Source: Bradyrhizobium sp. CER78 (GTDB taxonomy: Bacteria; Pseudomonadota; Alphaproteobacteria; Rhizobiales; Xanthobacteraceae). Taken from it: a stretch of 64,000 nt of DNA. The notes beneath the pieces were generated by a model. It did no database searches, was not told the origin of the DNA, and was given only the letters and a program-made list of their open reading frames with translations. The position numbers were made by a program, and so were the translations under genes. This document shows positions 1 to 8,127 of the stretch, in pieces. The stretch lies in assembly GCF_029846235.1 (NCBI RefSeq), contig NZ_JARVWP010000028.1:1-64000 (forward strand), read 5' to 3'. How positions within the stretch are numbered: position 1 is the first letter of the stretch; every line of letters starts with the position of its first letter.

Positions 1-119
1 AGGGTTGCGTTGCAGAGCACGCTGCGGCCCCAGCGTCGCGCAACAATGCGCAGTTGGGGTAATGGGTCCTGGCTTTCGCCAGGACGACGCTGGCGATGAC
101 TCGATTCAAGATTTCAAAC

Positions 120-242
120 AGTGCGGTGTCATCACCCGCGAAAGCCGAAAGCGGGTGATCCAGTATTCCAGAGGCAGCAGTGCTTGAGCAGAGAGGCCGC
201 GGCGTACTGGATCGCCCGGTCGAGTCGGGCGATGACAGCTGC
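120..242. repeat. Composite palindromic intergenic repeat
   Basis: Two hairpins sit in this stretch: ATCACCCGC (131-139) pairs with GCGGGTGAT (151-159), and ATCGCCCG (211-218) pairs with CGGGCGAT (226-233). A third perfect hairpin, GTCCTGGC/GCCAGGAC with a TTTC loop, lies just outside at 66-85. Both inner hairpins are joined by mirrored text (CAGTATTCC and GTACTGG), so the unit looks like one mobile palindromic element of the kind scattered through Bradyrhizobium genomes. No coding region is supported in 1-638. Confidence 0.6.
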
Positions 243-260
243 GGATGGGGACGGCAATCG

Positions 261-538
261 GTGAGGGACGTACCGGCGAAAGGGTTCCCTCTCCCCTTGC
301 GGGAGAGGGTTAGGGAGAGGGGTGCCACACGACGTGCTCTCTCCGTATCTGTCAAAGTGACGAGCCAACAAGTTGCGAGTGCGATGCACTCATAGATCAT
401 CGTGCCCGGGGCCACCCCTCTCCCCACCCTCTCGCACCCGCAAGTCGGGCCTGCCCGACTTGCGCAAACTTATGACGCGCAACCGGGGTAGACCCCGGTT
501 GCGTGGGAGAGGGAGCCTGTGCAGCGTGCTCACCTTAC
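261..538. repeat. Long-form intergenic repeat, copy 1 of 3
   Basis: This element starts GTGAGG, continues with ACCGGCG and GGGTTCCCT, and ends GTGCTCACCTTAC. The same flanks occur at 33449-33529 and 36321-36532. Copies 1 and 3 also share an inner CCCGGGGCCACCCCTC block that the short copy 2 lacks. Copy 1 has two extra perfect palindromes, at 439-464 (12-base arms, 2-base spacer) and 481-500 (9-base arms, 2-base spacer). No reading frame in it looks like a real gene. Confidence 0.6.
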
Positions 539-638
539 TGTTCGCTCAGCAGGATGCGAAATCGTCCCCCTCCCCCGCTTGACCTGGCCCCTGCGGCCGC
601 CTCCATAGAGGCGCGGTCAGACGACGCGAGGTGATTCG

Positions 639-1670
639 ATGAATGCTCCTGCTGCCCGTTTCCTCAGCCCGTCCGAAGCTGCAAGGCAGCTCGGCATCTC
701 GGCCAAAGCGCTGCGCCTCTACGAGGAGCGCGGCCTGATCGCGCCCGGCCGCACGCCGGCGGGATGGCGCGCCTATGGTCCGGTCGAGATGGCCCGCTGC
801 GCCGAGATCGTCGAGTTGCGCGCGCTCGGCCTCAGCGTCGGCGAAGTGGCGCGGATCCTGAACGGCGACGCCGCCATCCTCGGCCGCGTGCTGGCCGCGC
901 ACGAGGCCACGCTCGAAACACGCATCCGCCAATGCGGCGACAGCATCGCCCGGGTGCGTCGGCTGCGCACCGACCTCGGCTGCGGCAAAATGCCCGCGAC
1001 GCGCGACCTCATCGGTGCGGTCAGGGCGCGGCCGGCAATCGGCGTCGCATTCGACCTGCCATGGCCGTGGGGCGGCGAGCGCTTCGAGCTGCGCGATATC
1101 AAATCGCTGAACTACATCGTCGGCCCGCTCGGCAGCGGCAAGACGCGCCTCGCGCAGCGGCTCGCAGAAGCGCTGCCCGGCGCCAGCTTCGTCGGACTGG
1201 ACCGTGCCGCCGACGGCGGTGCGGCCGTTCGCGCGCGGCTCGATGCCGACCCGGCGCACAAGGCGCGGGTCGAGGCGAGCCTTGTCGTCCTGCTGGCAGA
1301 TGGCGCCGTGGACTCTGCCGCGCTCACCACCCTGCTCGCCGTTCTCGAGGCCGACGACGGCGCCATCCCAGTGATCGACATGCTCGAGCAAGGGCTCGAT
1401 GCGGCCAGCCAGGAGGCGGTGATCGCGCATCTGCGCCGTCGTGGACCGGAGGCGCGGCCGCTGTTCTTCCTGACGCGCTCCAGCGCGATCCTGGATCTCG
1501 ACGCCGTCGGCGACGATGAAGCGATCATCCTGTGCCCGGCCAATCACAGCCTGCCGATCTGCGTCCGGCCCATTCCCGGCGCGGCGGGCTATGAAGCGGT
1601 TGCGACCTGCCTCGCCTCGCCGGAGGTGCGCGCGCGCACCGAAGGCATGGTAGCGTGGCTGCCATCCTGA
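639..1670 (+). CDS. MerR-family regulator fused to an ABC-like P-loop ATPase domain
   Basis: Likely a transcription factor whose activity is tied to nucleotide binding. Residues about 8-75 form a MerR-type winged helix (SPSEAARQLGISAKALRLYE, then the GWRAYG wing), followed by a short helical linker. From about residue 155 a second domain begins with a Walker A motif, GPLGSGKT, at 162-169. A Walker B and D-loop-like stretch, PVIDMLEQGLD, has its Asp at 247 and is followed by ASQEAVIAHL, as in ABC ATPases. No LSGGQ-type signature is obvious, so the domain is degenerate or of another P-loop class. Ordinary MerR proteins are 110-270 residues, so 343 fits a fusion. A GAGGTGA ribosome-binding site at 626-632 supports the start. 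It stands alone, and its target and effector are unknown. Confidence 0.8.
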   Translation: MNAPAARFLSPSEAARQLGISAKALRLYEERGLIAPGRTPAGWRAYGPVEMARCAEIVELRALGLSVGEVARILNGDAAILGRVLAAHEATLETRIRQCGDSIARVRRLRTDLGCGKMPATRDLIGAVRARPAIGVAFDLPWPWGGERFELRDIKSLNYIVGPLGSGKTRLAQRLAEALPGASFVGLDRAADGGAAVRARLDADPAHKARVEASLVVLLADGAVDSAALTTLLAVLEADDGAIPVIDMLEQGLDAASQEAVIAHLRRRGPEARPLFFLTRSSAILDLDAVGDDEAIILCPANHSLPICVRPIPGAAGYEAVATCLASPEVRARTEGMVAWLPS

Positions 1671-1737
1671 CTTCTCGTATTGGTTGTATTATCATTACAT
1701 GACAATGCACGACGCAGGTCAGATGCACTTCGGAAAA

Positions 1738-1754
1738 GTGTGCTATAAGCACAC
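1738..1754 (+). promoter_or_regulatory. Palindrome over a -10-like box just before a LysR start codon
   Basis: GTGTGC (1738-1743) and GCACAC (1749-1754) are perfect arms around TATAA, ending three bases before the ATG at 1758. TATAAG could serve as a -10 box, which would place the transcript start at or next to the ATG. No Shine-Dalgarno sequence is visible. It may be an autoregulatory site, and the mRNA may be leaderless. This is inference from sequence only. Confidence 0.35.
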
Positions 1755-1757
1755 GCG

Positions 1758-2753
1758 ATGACCGAGCTTCCCCGTACCCAGGCCTTGCGTTGCTTCATCA
1801 CGGTTGCCCGTGAGGGCACTGTATCGCGCGCTGCAGCGATGCTGAAACTGACCCAGCCGGCGGTCAGCCTGCAACTCAAGGCGCTCGAGGAAAGCACCGG
1901 ACTGCAGCTGTTCAACCGCACACCCAGCGGCTTCACGCTAACCGAGGCCGGCGCCGCGCTGCTGCCGCTGGCGCACCGGGCGGTGGCGGCGGCATCCGAC
2001 TTCAAGGCGATGGCGGATTCGCTGAACGAGGCGCAGCGCGGCACGCTGCGCGTCGGCACCATCCTCGACCCGGAATTCACCCGGCTCGGACCGTTCGTGC
2101 GCAGCCTTGCGATGTCCTCGCAACGCACCGAGGTCTTCCTGCGCCATGGCGTCAGCGACGACGTGCTGGCGCAGATCGGCAGGGGCGAACTCGACGTCGG
2201 TTATTATGTCGACGCCACGCCGCAGGAGCAGCTCATCCATCACAGCTTCACTGAACGGACCATTGCCGACGGCCGCTACCAGCTGGCGCCGCTGCTCTGC
2301 TACGACTACCGCGTGATCGCGCCGATCGGCTGGCGGGACCGCGTCATCGGCAAGGGCTGGGCGGAGCTCGCCGAGCTGCCCTGGCTCGCAACACCGCCGC
2401 ATTCCGGTCACCGGCGGCTGCTCGACGACATTTTCCGGCCGCTCGGCGCCTTGCCAAAGCGCGTCGGCTACACCGACCAGGAAGAGGCAATGATCGACTT
2501 CGTCGAATCCGGCCTCTGCCTCAGCCTCGCGCGCGACAGCGTGCTGGCGCCGCGGATGGCGCGCCCGCATCAGTTCGTGGTCGCCGACAAGGTGAAGCTG
2601 ACCTGCGATCTCTCCTTCGTCAGCCTCGCCGCCCGCCGCCAGGAGCCGGTGATCGCCCACGCCTTCGCCAGCGTGCGCGCGGTGTGGAATATCAAGCCGG
2701 CGATCGCCGGTGCCGGACCGACGCGGACGCGGAAGGTCGCGAAGAACGTGTAG
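1758..2753 (+). CDS. LysR-family transcriptional regulator
   Basis: DNA-binding activator or repressor of the LysR family. The N-terminal winged helix-turn-helix lies at about residues 5-64 (ALRCFITVAREGTVSRAAAM, then QPAVSLQLKALEE), followed by a two-lobed effector-binding domain starting near residue 92 (LRVGTILDPEF). The length of 331 residues is slightly long for the family because of a basic C-terminal tail. The neighbouring genes do not reveal a clear target, since the next gene is convergent. A 17-base palindrome ends three bases before the start codon and no ribosome-binding site is seen. Confidence 0.9.
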   Translation: MTELPRTQALRCFITVAREGTVSRAAAMLKLTQPAVSLQLKALEESTGLQLFNRTPSGFTLTEAGAALLPLAHRAVAAASDFKAMADSLNEAQRGTLRVGTILDPEFTRLGPFVRSLAMSSQRTEVFLRHGVSDDVLAQIGRGELDVGYYVDATPQEQLIHHSFTERTIADGRYQLAPLLCYDYRVIAPIGWRDRVIGKGWAELAELPWLATPPHSGHRRLLDDIFRPLGALPKRVGYTDQEEAMIDFVESGLCLSLARDSVLAPRMARPHQFVVADKVKLTCDLSFVSLAARRQEPVIAHAFASVRAVWNIKPAIAGAGPTRTRKVAKNV

Positions 2754-2785
2754 GCGTCGCAGCGCCGCGACCCAAACCGCACGAC

Positions 2786-3190
2786 CTAGAGACAAACCGG
2801 AAAAAGCTTTCCCGTTACGGACGCGACCTTTCCATCTGCCGTCTGGTCGATCGTAATGAAGTATCGCTCGTTACAGGGTCCCGCATGGCGACTCCACAGA
2901 AGTTCGGCCGAGTTCGGTCGATCCGGCGGTGCCATCTGAAAGCCCGCTTCGATGGCTTGGGCAATCGCGCCTTTCGCATCGGAGCCGACCGGAAATGCCT
3001 TTTCTGCAAATTGAGAGAAGGCGCGCTTCAACTCGTCGTAAGAAACTCGGCCTTTTGGAAGGTCCTTCTCCATGAAGGCTGGATAAGCCTCATATCGCGT
3101 CAATTGGTAAGCAAATAAATATGTACCGGCACCGATCAAAACGACCACAGCGCCGAACAATGCGCCCAGAACAATCAGAACGCGCCTCAA
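2786..3190 (-). CDS. Small membrane-anchored hypothetical protein
   Basis: Function not recognised. The start is placed at a TTG at 3190 because a strong GGAGGGGAG site lies 8 bases upstream; the ATG nearer that site runs straight into a stop. The product is 134 residues with one N-terminal transmembrane segment (about residues 4-28, VLIVLGALFGAVVVLIGAGT). The rest is probably periplasmic, with two Cys residues near the C-terminus (AGPCNER and FPVCL) that could form a disulfide. It is the last of three small genes on this strand, 143 bases after the previous one, so co-transcription is possible but not certain. Confidence 0.65.
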   Translation of the reverse strand: MRRVLIVLGALFGAVVVLIGAGTYLFAYQLTRYEAYPAFMEKDLPKGRVSYDELKRAFSQFAEKAFPVGSDAKGAIAQAIEAGFQMAPPDRPNSAELLWSRHAGPCNERYFITIDQTADGKVASVTGKLFPVCL

Positions 3191-3333
3191 CGAAGCATCT
3201 CCCCTCCATCCCGTGATGCAGGCTAGCACACATCCAACTGCGTAAAATTGCCATTCGGTGCGAGTTCGCTGCGGTGTGACCACGCTCAGGATACAATCAG
3301 CAACGTGGCGACCGCTCATGGGTCGGGCAAGAC

Positions 3334-3552
3334 CTAGGCGGCAACGACCAGCGGACGCGTCATGTCCGCCATCGCGGGCACCAGCGACGGCGCCTCGCAA
3401 TCCTGCAGGGACAGTTCATCCATGAGCTCTCGCAGCCTCGGCGGCAGATCGGCGTAATCGCCGCGCAGCACATAGCGCAGTCTCTCGCCAATCTCGTCGC
3501 AGATGGCGCGCGCGTGCTCGGGCGCGATCGAATGAGGTTCACGCATCGGCAT
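3334..3552 (-). CDS. Short hypothetical protein, coupled to an upstream peptide gene
   Basis: Function not recognised. The product is 72 residues from ATG 3552, or 70 from ATG 3546. It is charged and helical, with no signal or membrane segment, and contains AICDEIGERLRYVL and PPRLRELMDELS. Its start codons lie inside the final codons of the 43-residue peptide gene (stop at 3539-3541), an arrangement that usually means translational coupling. The helical, acidic character would fit a small adaptor or regulatory protein, but nothing in the sequence proves that. Confidence 0.6.
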   Translation of the reverse strand: MPMREPHSIAPEHARAICDEIGERLRYVLRGDYADLPPRLRELMDELSLQDCEAPSLVPAMADMTRPLVVAA

Positions 3553-3670
3553 CGACTGCGTGGACGTGGACTGCTTGCAAAGGCCGCGAGCCGTTAGACG
3601 GCATTTCCGCGTACGCGGATCCCGCATGCGCACATGCGATCAAAGCCAGGATCCGAACGATGCTGAACAT
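3539..3670 (-). CDS. 43-residue secreted peptide
   Basis: A short gene supported by three independent signs. A good ribosome-binding site, AAAGGGAG, sits 8 bases before the ATG (3679-3686). The first 21 residues form a clean signal peptide (MFSIVRILALIACAHAGSAYA), with cleavage expected after AYA. The stop codon overlaps the start of the next gene. The predicted mature peptide is only about 22 residues, beginning EMPSNGSRPLQ and rich in Val, His and Asp. Function is unknown. It could be an exported peptide, or a leader whose translation controls the next gene. Confidence 0.6.
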   Translation of the reverse strand: MFSIVRILALIACAHAGSAYAEMPSNGSRPLQAVHVHAVDADA

Positions 3671-3946
3671 GGTTCGTACTCCCTTTTCCCGTCCATCAGT
3701 AGCAGGAGGTCGTTGCCGCCCGATTAGGGAAACTGGTTCTCACGGCCTTTAGGGAAGTGGTAAACGCGACGTTTCAGGACGGGTTTGCAACGCGGCAATT
3801 CCGGCGATCGATCCGGCGCCCCAATCGAGTGTCCCCAATCAGGGGGACAGACGCATCCGGCGGAATCGATATGATGCGCACCCGGACACCGGTCGGCTAT
3901 CATCGTCCGCACATTGAACAAAAAGACCTTGCTGGGAGGATTTGCA

Positions 3947-5095
3947 ATGAAGCTGGCTGTGGCCGGACTCTGGCTACTCGCGGGCGCGATGCTGGTTGCG
4001 CCGGATGCACGTGCCGACATCAAGGTCGGTGTCGTGGTGTCGGGATCCGGACCGGGCTCGGCGCTCGGCCAGCCGCAGATGCGCACCATCGCTGCGCTGC
4101 CGAAGGAGATCGGCGGCGAGAAGGTCACCTATATTGCGCTCGACGACGAGTCCGATCCGACCAAAGGCACGCAGAACGCCCGCCGCCTCGTGATCCAGGA
4201 CGGCGTCGACATCCTGATCGGCTCCTCGCTCACCCCCGTGACCATGCCGATGCTCGACGTCGCCTTCGAGGCGAAGACGCCGATCATCTCGCTCGCCGCG
4301 GCGACCGCGATCGTGCAGCCGATGGACGAGCGCCGCCGCTGGGCATTCAAGGTGGTGCCCAACGACGATCTGATGGCGGCGGCGATCCTGAAATACATCG
4401 CGAAGTCCGGCATCAAGACGCTCGGCTATATCGGCGTCTCCGACGGCTACGGCGAAGGCTACTACAAGGAGGTGTCGCGGCTGGCCCCTCAGCTCGGGAT
4501 TACCGTCACGACCCATGAGGTCTATGCGCGCTCGGACACCAGCGCGATGGGCCAGGCGCTGAAGGTGATCGCGACCAACCCGGACGCGGTGTTCATCGCC
4601 TCCGCCGGCACGCCGGCCGTGCTGCCGCAGGAAGCGCTGCGCAGCAGAGGTTATGCCGGCAAGATCTTCCAGACCCACGGCGTCGCGTCGGAGGAATTCA
4701 TCAAGCTCGGCGGCGCTAATGTCGAGGGCGCTGTCTTCACCGGCGAGGCCTTCACCATCGCCGACGATCTGCCGGCGAGCGATCCGTTCCGCCAGGCGCG
4801 CGACGAGTTCGTATCGGCCTACGAGAAGGCCAACGGGCAAAAGCCGAACATCTTCGGCGCGCATCTGTGGGACGCGGTCACGCTGTTCAAGCGGGCGGCG
4901 GCGAACGCGCTGAAGACCGCAAAGCCCGGCACGCCGGAATTCCGCGCCGCGCTGCGCGACGAGCTGGAGCGCGGCAAGGACGTCTATCTGAACAACGGCC
5001 TTTCGACCATGAGCCCGACCGACCACAACGGCTATGACGAGCGCTCCGCGTTCCTGATCAAGGTCGAGGGCGGCAAATTCCGGCTGGTGAAGTAG
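3947..5095 (+). CDS. ABC transporter substrate-binding protein, Leu/Ile/Val-type
   Basis: Periplasmic type I solute-binding protein of the branched-chain amino acid transporter class; the actual ligand could be an amino acid, aromatic acid or other organic acid. The start is set at ATG 3947, which has GGGAGGA 6 bases upstream and opens a signal peptide (MKLAVAGLWLLAGAMLVAPDARA). The mature protein begins DIKVGVVVSGSGPG, the usual first strand of the fold, and contains the family's DDESDP and GSSLTPVTMP segments. Length 382 is normal. No permease or ATPase genes are nearby, so it must work with components encoded elsewhere. Confidence 0.88.
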   Translation: MKLAVAGLWLLAGAMLVAPDARADIKVGVVVSGSGPGSALGQPQMRTIAALPKEIGGEKVTYIALDDESDPTKGTQNARRLVIQDGVDILIGSSLTPVTMPMLDVAFEAKTPIISLAAATAIVQPMDERRRWAFKVVPNDDLMAAAILKYIAKSGIKTLGYIGVSDGYGEGYYKEVSRLAPQLGITVTTHEVYARSDTSAMGQALKVIATNPDAVFIASAGTPAVLPQEALRSRGYAGKIFQTHGVASEEFIKLGGANVEGAVFTGEAFTIADDLPASDPFRQARDEFVSAYEKANGQKPNIFGAHLWDAVTLFKRAAANALKTAKPGTPEFRAALRDELERGKDVYLNNGLSTMSPTDHNGYDERSAFLIKVEGGKFRLVK

Positions 5096-5134
5096 CGGTT
5101 CGGCCGTCAGCTACTGCTGGAATGGCATCGGAGG

Positions 5135-5263
5135 TTCACCTCTCCCTTGGGAGAGGTCGATTTGCGCAGCAAATCGGGTGAGGGGTTGCGGTCTATCGAG
5201 AGACTAAGAGCCCTCACCCGGATTGCTTCGCAATCCGACCTCTCCCCGACGGGGAGAGGTGAA
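5135..5263. repeat. Palindromic intergenic repeat with 12-base inverted ends
   Basis: The ends are TTCACCTCTCCC and GGGAGAGGTGAA, perfect inverted repeats, and the interior carries further hairpins (CGATTTGCGCAGCAAATCG; GATTGCTTCGCAATC). It lies between convergent genes, where it could act as a bidirectional transcript end. A related but diverged unit lies at 40993-41134. Confidence 0.65.
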
Positions 5264-5302
5264 TCGAAACCGCGGCAAGCCGACGCAACCAAATCAACCG
5301 CT

Positions 5303-5548
5303 TTAGTCGCCGCCCCATCGCCACCGCGGCGGCTCGCCCTTCCACCAGCACACGGCGGTGAGCAGGACGCCCAGCACGACGACACAGCCGATGAAGCGAG
5401 CCGGCGCGTGCGGGAGGGTGATCGCGGCGGCGACGACGACCAGCGCCACGAAGCCTACGAGAACCGCCCAGCCCTGCCAGTTGTTCGGAGGTCCCCAGCC
5501 CCAGCCGTAGCGCTTGGCGGGAAACCAGTATCTGTCGTCACGCGGCAT
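5303..5548 (-). CDS. Small two-helix membrane protein
   Basis: Function not recognised. The 81-residue product has an aromatic N-terminus (RYWFPAKRYGWGWGPP) and then two hydrophobic helices at about residues 26-45 (WAVLVGFVALVVVAAAIT) and 51-68. It ends in a Trp/Arg-rich tail (PPRWRWGGD). The aromatic motif recurs in small uncharacterised rhizobial membrane proteins as far as I recall. The gene lies just downstream of the M48 protease gene on the same strand but ends near a repeat, so its operon status is unclear. Confidence 0.7.
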   Translation of the reverse strand: MPRDDRYWFPAKRYGWGWGPPNNWQGWAVLVGFVALVVVAAAITLPHAPARFIGCVVVLGVLLTAVCWWKGEPPRWRWGGD

Positions 5549-5579
5549 GGGATTGCTCCAGCGTCGAAACCCCTTCGCC

Positions 5580-6698
5580 TCACGTCTTGCCCGATGCGCA
5601 CACGCCCTTCAGCGCCTGCCATTCGGCGGCCGACAGCAGTGGCTTGCCGATCGTCAGAGTGTCGGCGTCCGCCCTGCCCATGCGTTCGAGACGGTCCTCG
5701 GTCAACGGATGGCTGGCGACGAGCGAGAGCCCCTTGCCGCCTTCCTTGCCGGTGACGCGGAACATCAGTTCGCCCATCGGCTTCGCCGGGCGGCCGAGCT
5801 TGTGCATGGTCTCGATCGCGAACGTATCGGCGTTGGTCTCGGCGTCGCGCGAATAGGACGAGGTCACCAGCGAGCGCGAGGCGAAGATCAGCGCGCCGGA
5901 GCCGGTGATGTCGCCGAACAACAGGCCGATCAGGAACGAGGTGCCGCCATTGTGGATCAGCTCGCGCATGCTGTCGCGCTGGCGGAGATGGCCGAGCTCA
6001 TGGGCCAGGACGCCGGCGATCTCGTCGGGACTCTCGGCCTTCTCCAGCAGTCCCTCGAACAGATAGACCTTGCCGCCCGGCAGCGCGAAGGCGTTCGGCA
6101 CCGGCGTTGCCAGCACGCCCGACTGCACCGAATTGTCGAGGCCAGCGGTTTCCCGCAGCTTGCCGACCAGCTTCTCGAAAGCCGCTTGTCCGGCCGCGTT
6201 GCTGCACGGCTTGCCGTCGAACACCACCTTGACCTGCGCTTCGGCGACATCGCCGAGGCGGCGCTCGAATGAGTCCGGCACCAGCGGCGTCAGCCGCTCG
6301 GCGGCGAGCGGCACGCCGAACAGCACCACCAGCACGATCGACACCGCGGCCGCGAGCGACCAGCCGACGATGCCGGCGACGCCCTTGCGGTTCGGCCGGT
6401 CCTGCTCGAGCCTGTCGCAGCGCGCGACCAGCGCGGCGATCAGTTGCGCGTCGCGGATCTCGAGCCGCGCCAACGGCGGCGCCGTCAGGCAGCTCAGCCG
6501 CAGCAGGCCGGACGGGCTGTCGGCACGGCGGATGTCGGCAAAGGCCCAGCGCGCAAGCAGTTCGCCGTCTTGCCTGATCTCCAGCGCATCGGACAGTCGG
6601 AGCGCGACGGCGCGGCGGCGGCTCGATGCGCCATCGAAGAACACCGCGCCCGGGACCGGCGACGCCGCGGAATTGGCCTGGTCGAGATCGGATTCCAT
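5580..6698 (-). CDS. M48-family membrane metallopeptidase
   Basis: A membrane-bound zinc protease related to HtpX, Oma1 and BepA, probably acting on envelope proteins. The zinc motif HELGH is at residues 233-237 (VLAHELGHLRQRDSM), with a downstream region that can supply the third ligand (SRDAETNADTFA). A transmembrane segment spans about residues 109-132, and the N-terminal 100 residues form a soluble domain that starts MESDLDQ. The start at 6698 is only 4 bases after the stop of the DUF898 gene, so the two form an operon. This pairing with a YjgN-like membrane protein suggests a shared envelope job. Confidence 0.9.
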   Translation of the reverse strand: MESDLDQANSAASPVPGAVFFDGASSRRRAVALRLSDALEIRQDGELLARWAFADIRRADSPSGLLRLSCLTAPPLARLEIRDAQLIAALVARCDRLEQDRPNRKGVAGIVGWSLAAAVSIVLVVLFGVPLAAERLTPLVPDSFERRLGDVAEAQVKVVFDGKPCSNAAGQAAFEKLVGKLRETAGLDNSVQSGVLATPVPNAFALPGGKVYLFEGLLEKAESPDEIAGVLAHELGHLRQRDSMRELIHNGGTSFLIGLLFGDITGSGALIFASRSLVTSSYSRDAETNADTFAIETMHKLGRPAKPMGELMFRVTGKEGGKGLSLVASHPLTEDRLERMGRADADTLTIGKPLLSAAEWQALKGVCASGKT

Positions 6699-6702
6699 GA
6701 CG

Positions 6703-7851
6703 CTAGAATCCCGCGACGTCGAGGCCGTCGGCAAAACCTTCGCCGAGCGCATTGGCAAGATCGCCGCGCGCGGTGACGTTGGCGGCGGCGCCGATGTTGT
6801 GCACGATGGTCGTCGACAGCACCCGGACCCAGAGATCGCGCATCAGATAGACCCGCATCACGACGTTCATCGCGAGCGCAAGGGCGAGATAGCCGATGCC
6901 GAGCAGGACCATCAGCGGAATGCTCTTGGCGAACGCCTCGGTCTTGAAGAAGGTCTCGATCGAGGAGCCGTCGATGCTGGCCGCCAGGAAGATGCAGAGC
7001 ACGAGATAGGCCAGGAACACGGTGCCGAGCAGCATTGCCCAGCCGATCACCTTCCAGTACAGGCCGATCAGCGCGCTGCGCGGCATGGTGGACTCCAGCC
7101 TGACCTCGCCGAAGCGGATGCCCGACAGCCACCAGCGCCACTCGATCGCCTTGAACGCGGCATAGGCGAACGGGCCGAAGATCGTCACCATCGCGAACGG
7201 CATCAACAGCCAGAGCCACCAGCCGCGCTTGAAGAATTCCCAGCCGCGGCCCTCGAACGAGCCTTGCAGATCGCCGTAATAGGAATGCTGCATCTTGTAG
7301 CGTTCGAGCGCGGCCTCGCGCCACGGCAGCGCAAAGCCAAACGTGATCACGACCAGGAAGCCCCACAGCGAGGCCTTCAGCGCATAGATCCAGCCCGAGC
7401 CGCTCATCCAGAAGCGGACGCCGCGCCACACCGTGCGGGTCAGCCGGTAGCGCCGCGCGCGGTAGATCGCGAACTGACCGAACACATAGAAGAAGGCGAC
7501 CAGCGGAAACGAGGAGAAAGTCTGGCCGTGCTCGGCCTCGATGGCGAGCAGGGCGTAGCCGAGATAGACCGGCACCAGGATCGCGAGCGCGACCAGAAAG
7601 CCGATCAGGAGCTCCTTGCCGCGGCCGGTATATTCAGCCCCATCGCCGTCGATCAGGGTGTTCGACCAGAGGTGACGGCGGATGTCGGTGGTGAGCCAGA
7701 ACCGGTAGAAGCCGACCGTGACGAGCTCGAGCCCGGCGCCGCGCGCGACCAGGCGGAAGAACTCCTTCCGGTTGCCTGAAAACGCCACCGGCATCGGCGG
7801 CGGAACCGGTTGCGGCGGCGGCTGCGGTGGCCCCGGCGGGGTCCAGCTCAT
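6703..7851 (-). CDS. DUF898 (YjgN-like) multi-pass membrane protein
   Basis: Integral inner-membrane protein of unknown biochemical role. A Pro-rich N-terminus (MSWTPPGPPQPPPQP) leads into the characteristic DUF898 repeats, in which FFRLVARGAGLELVTVGFYRFW and later similar 'GYWR' type blocks alternate with hydrophobic helices. About seven transmembrane segments are visible. The start at 7851 is chosen because the sequence upstream is not conserved in character; a longer frame starts at 7902. It lies immediately upstream of the M48 peptidase gene and is almost certainly co-transcribed with it. Confidence 0.82.
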   Translation of the reverse strand: MSWTPPGPPQPPPQPVPPPMPVAFSGNRKEFFRLVARGAGLELVTVGFYRFWLTTDIRRHLWSNTLIDGDGAEYTGRGKELLIGFLVALAILVPVYLGYALLAIEAEHGQTFSSFPLVAFFYVFGQFAIYRARRYRLTRTVWRGVRFWMSGSGWIYALKASLWGFLVVITFGFALPWREAALERYKMQHSYYGDLQGSFEGRGWEFFKRGWWLWLLMPFAMVTIFGPFAYAAFKAIEWRWWLSGIRFGEVRLESTMPRSALIGLYWKVIGWAMLLGTVFLAYLVLCIFLAASIDGSSIETFFKTEAFAKSIPLMVLLGIGYLALALAMNVVMRVYLMRDLWVRVLSTTIVHNIGAAANVTARGDLANALGEGFADGLDVAGF

Positions 7852-8127
7852 GTCGTTCACGGAACAGCTCCAGGACAAGACAATCTCTGCGCACAAAAGC
7901 ACAGGTTTGTCGCTGCGAGTGTGATCCAGGTTTCACACGGGGTCGAGAGCCGGGGGCGGTTTTTGGCCGGGCGCGGTTGGCTATGCCTTAACAGGGCTGC
8001 CGGAAACGGCGCGGTCTTTCCTGCCCCATTGCCGGTCGAGCGTGAGCTTCGAACCCGGGGAGGCAATCGCATGACTTACGAATCAGGCGATGAAGGAACG
8101 CGCCGCCGCACGCGAGGGAAGATGGCG

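Noticed and set aside
5135..5263. Possible CRISPR-like repeat array
   Set aside because: The repeat is a single composite palindrome, not regularly spaced short repeats with unique spacers, and no cas genes are present in the window.
6070..7779. A 569-codon plus-strand frame over the M48 and DUF898 genes
   Set aside because: It lies opposite two genes with clear zinc-protease and membrane-domain features; its product is low in complexity and shows no domain.
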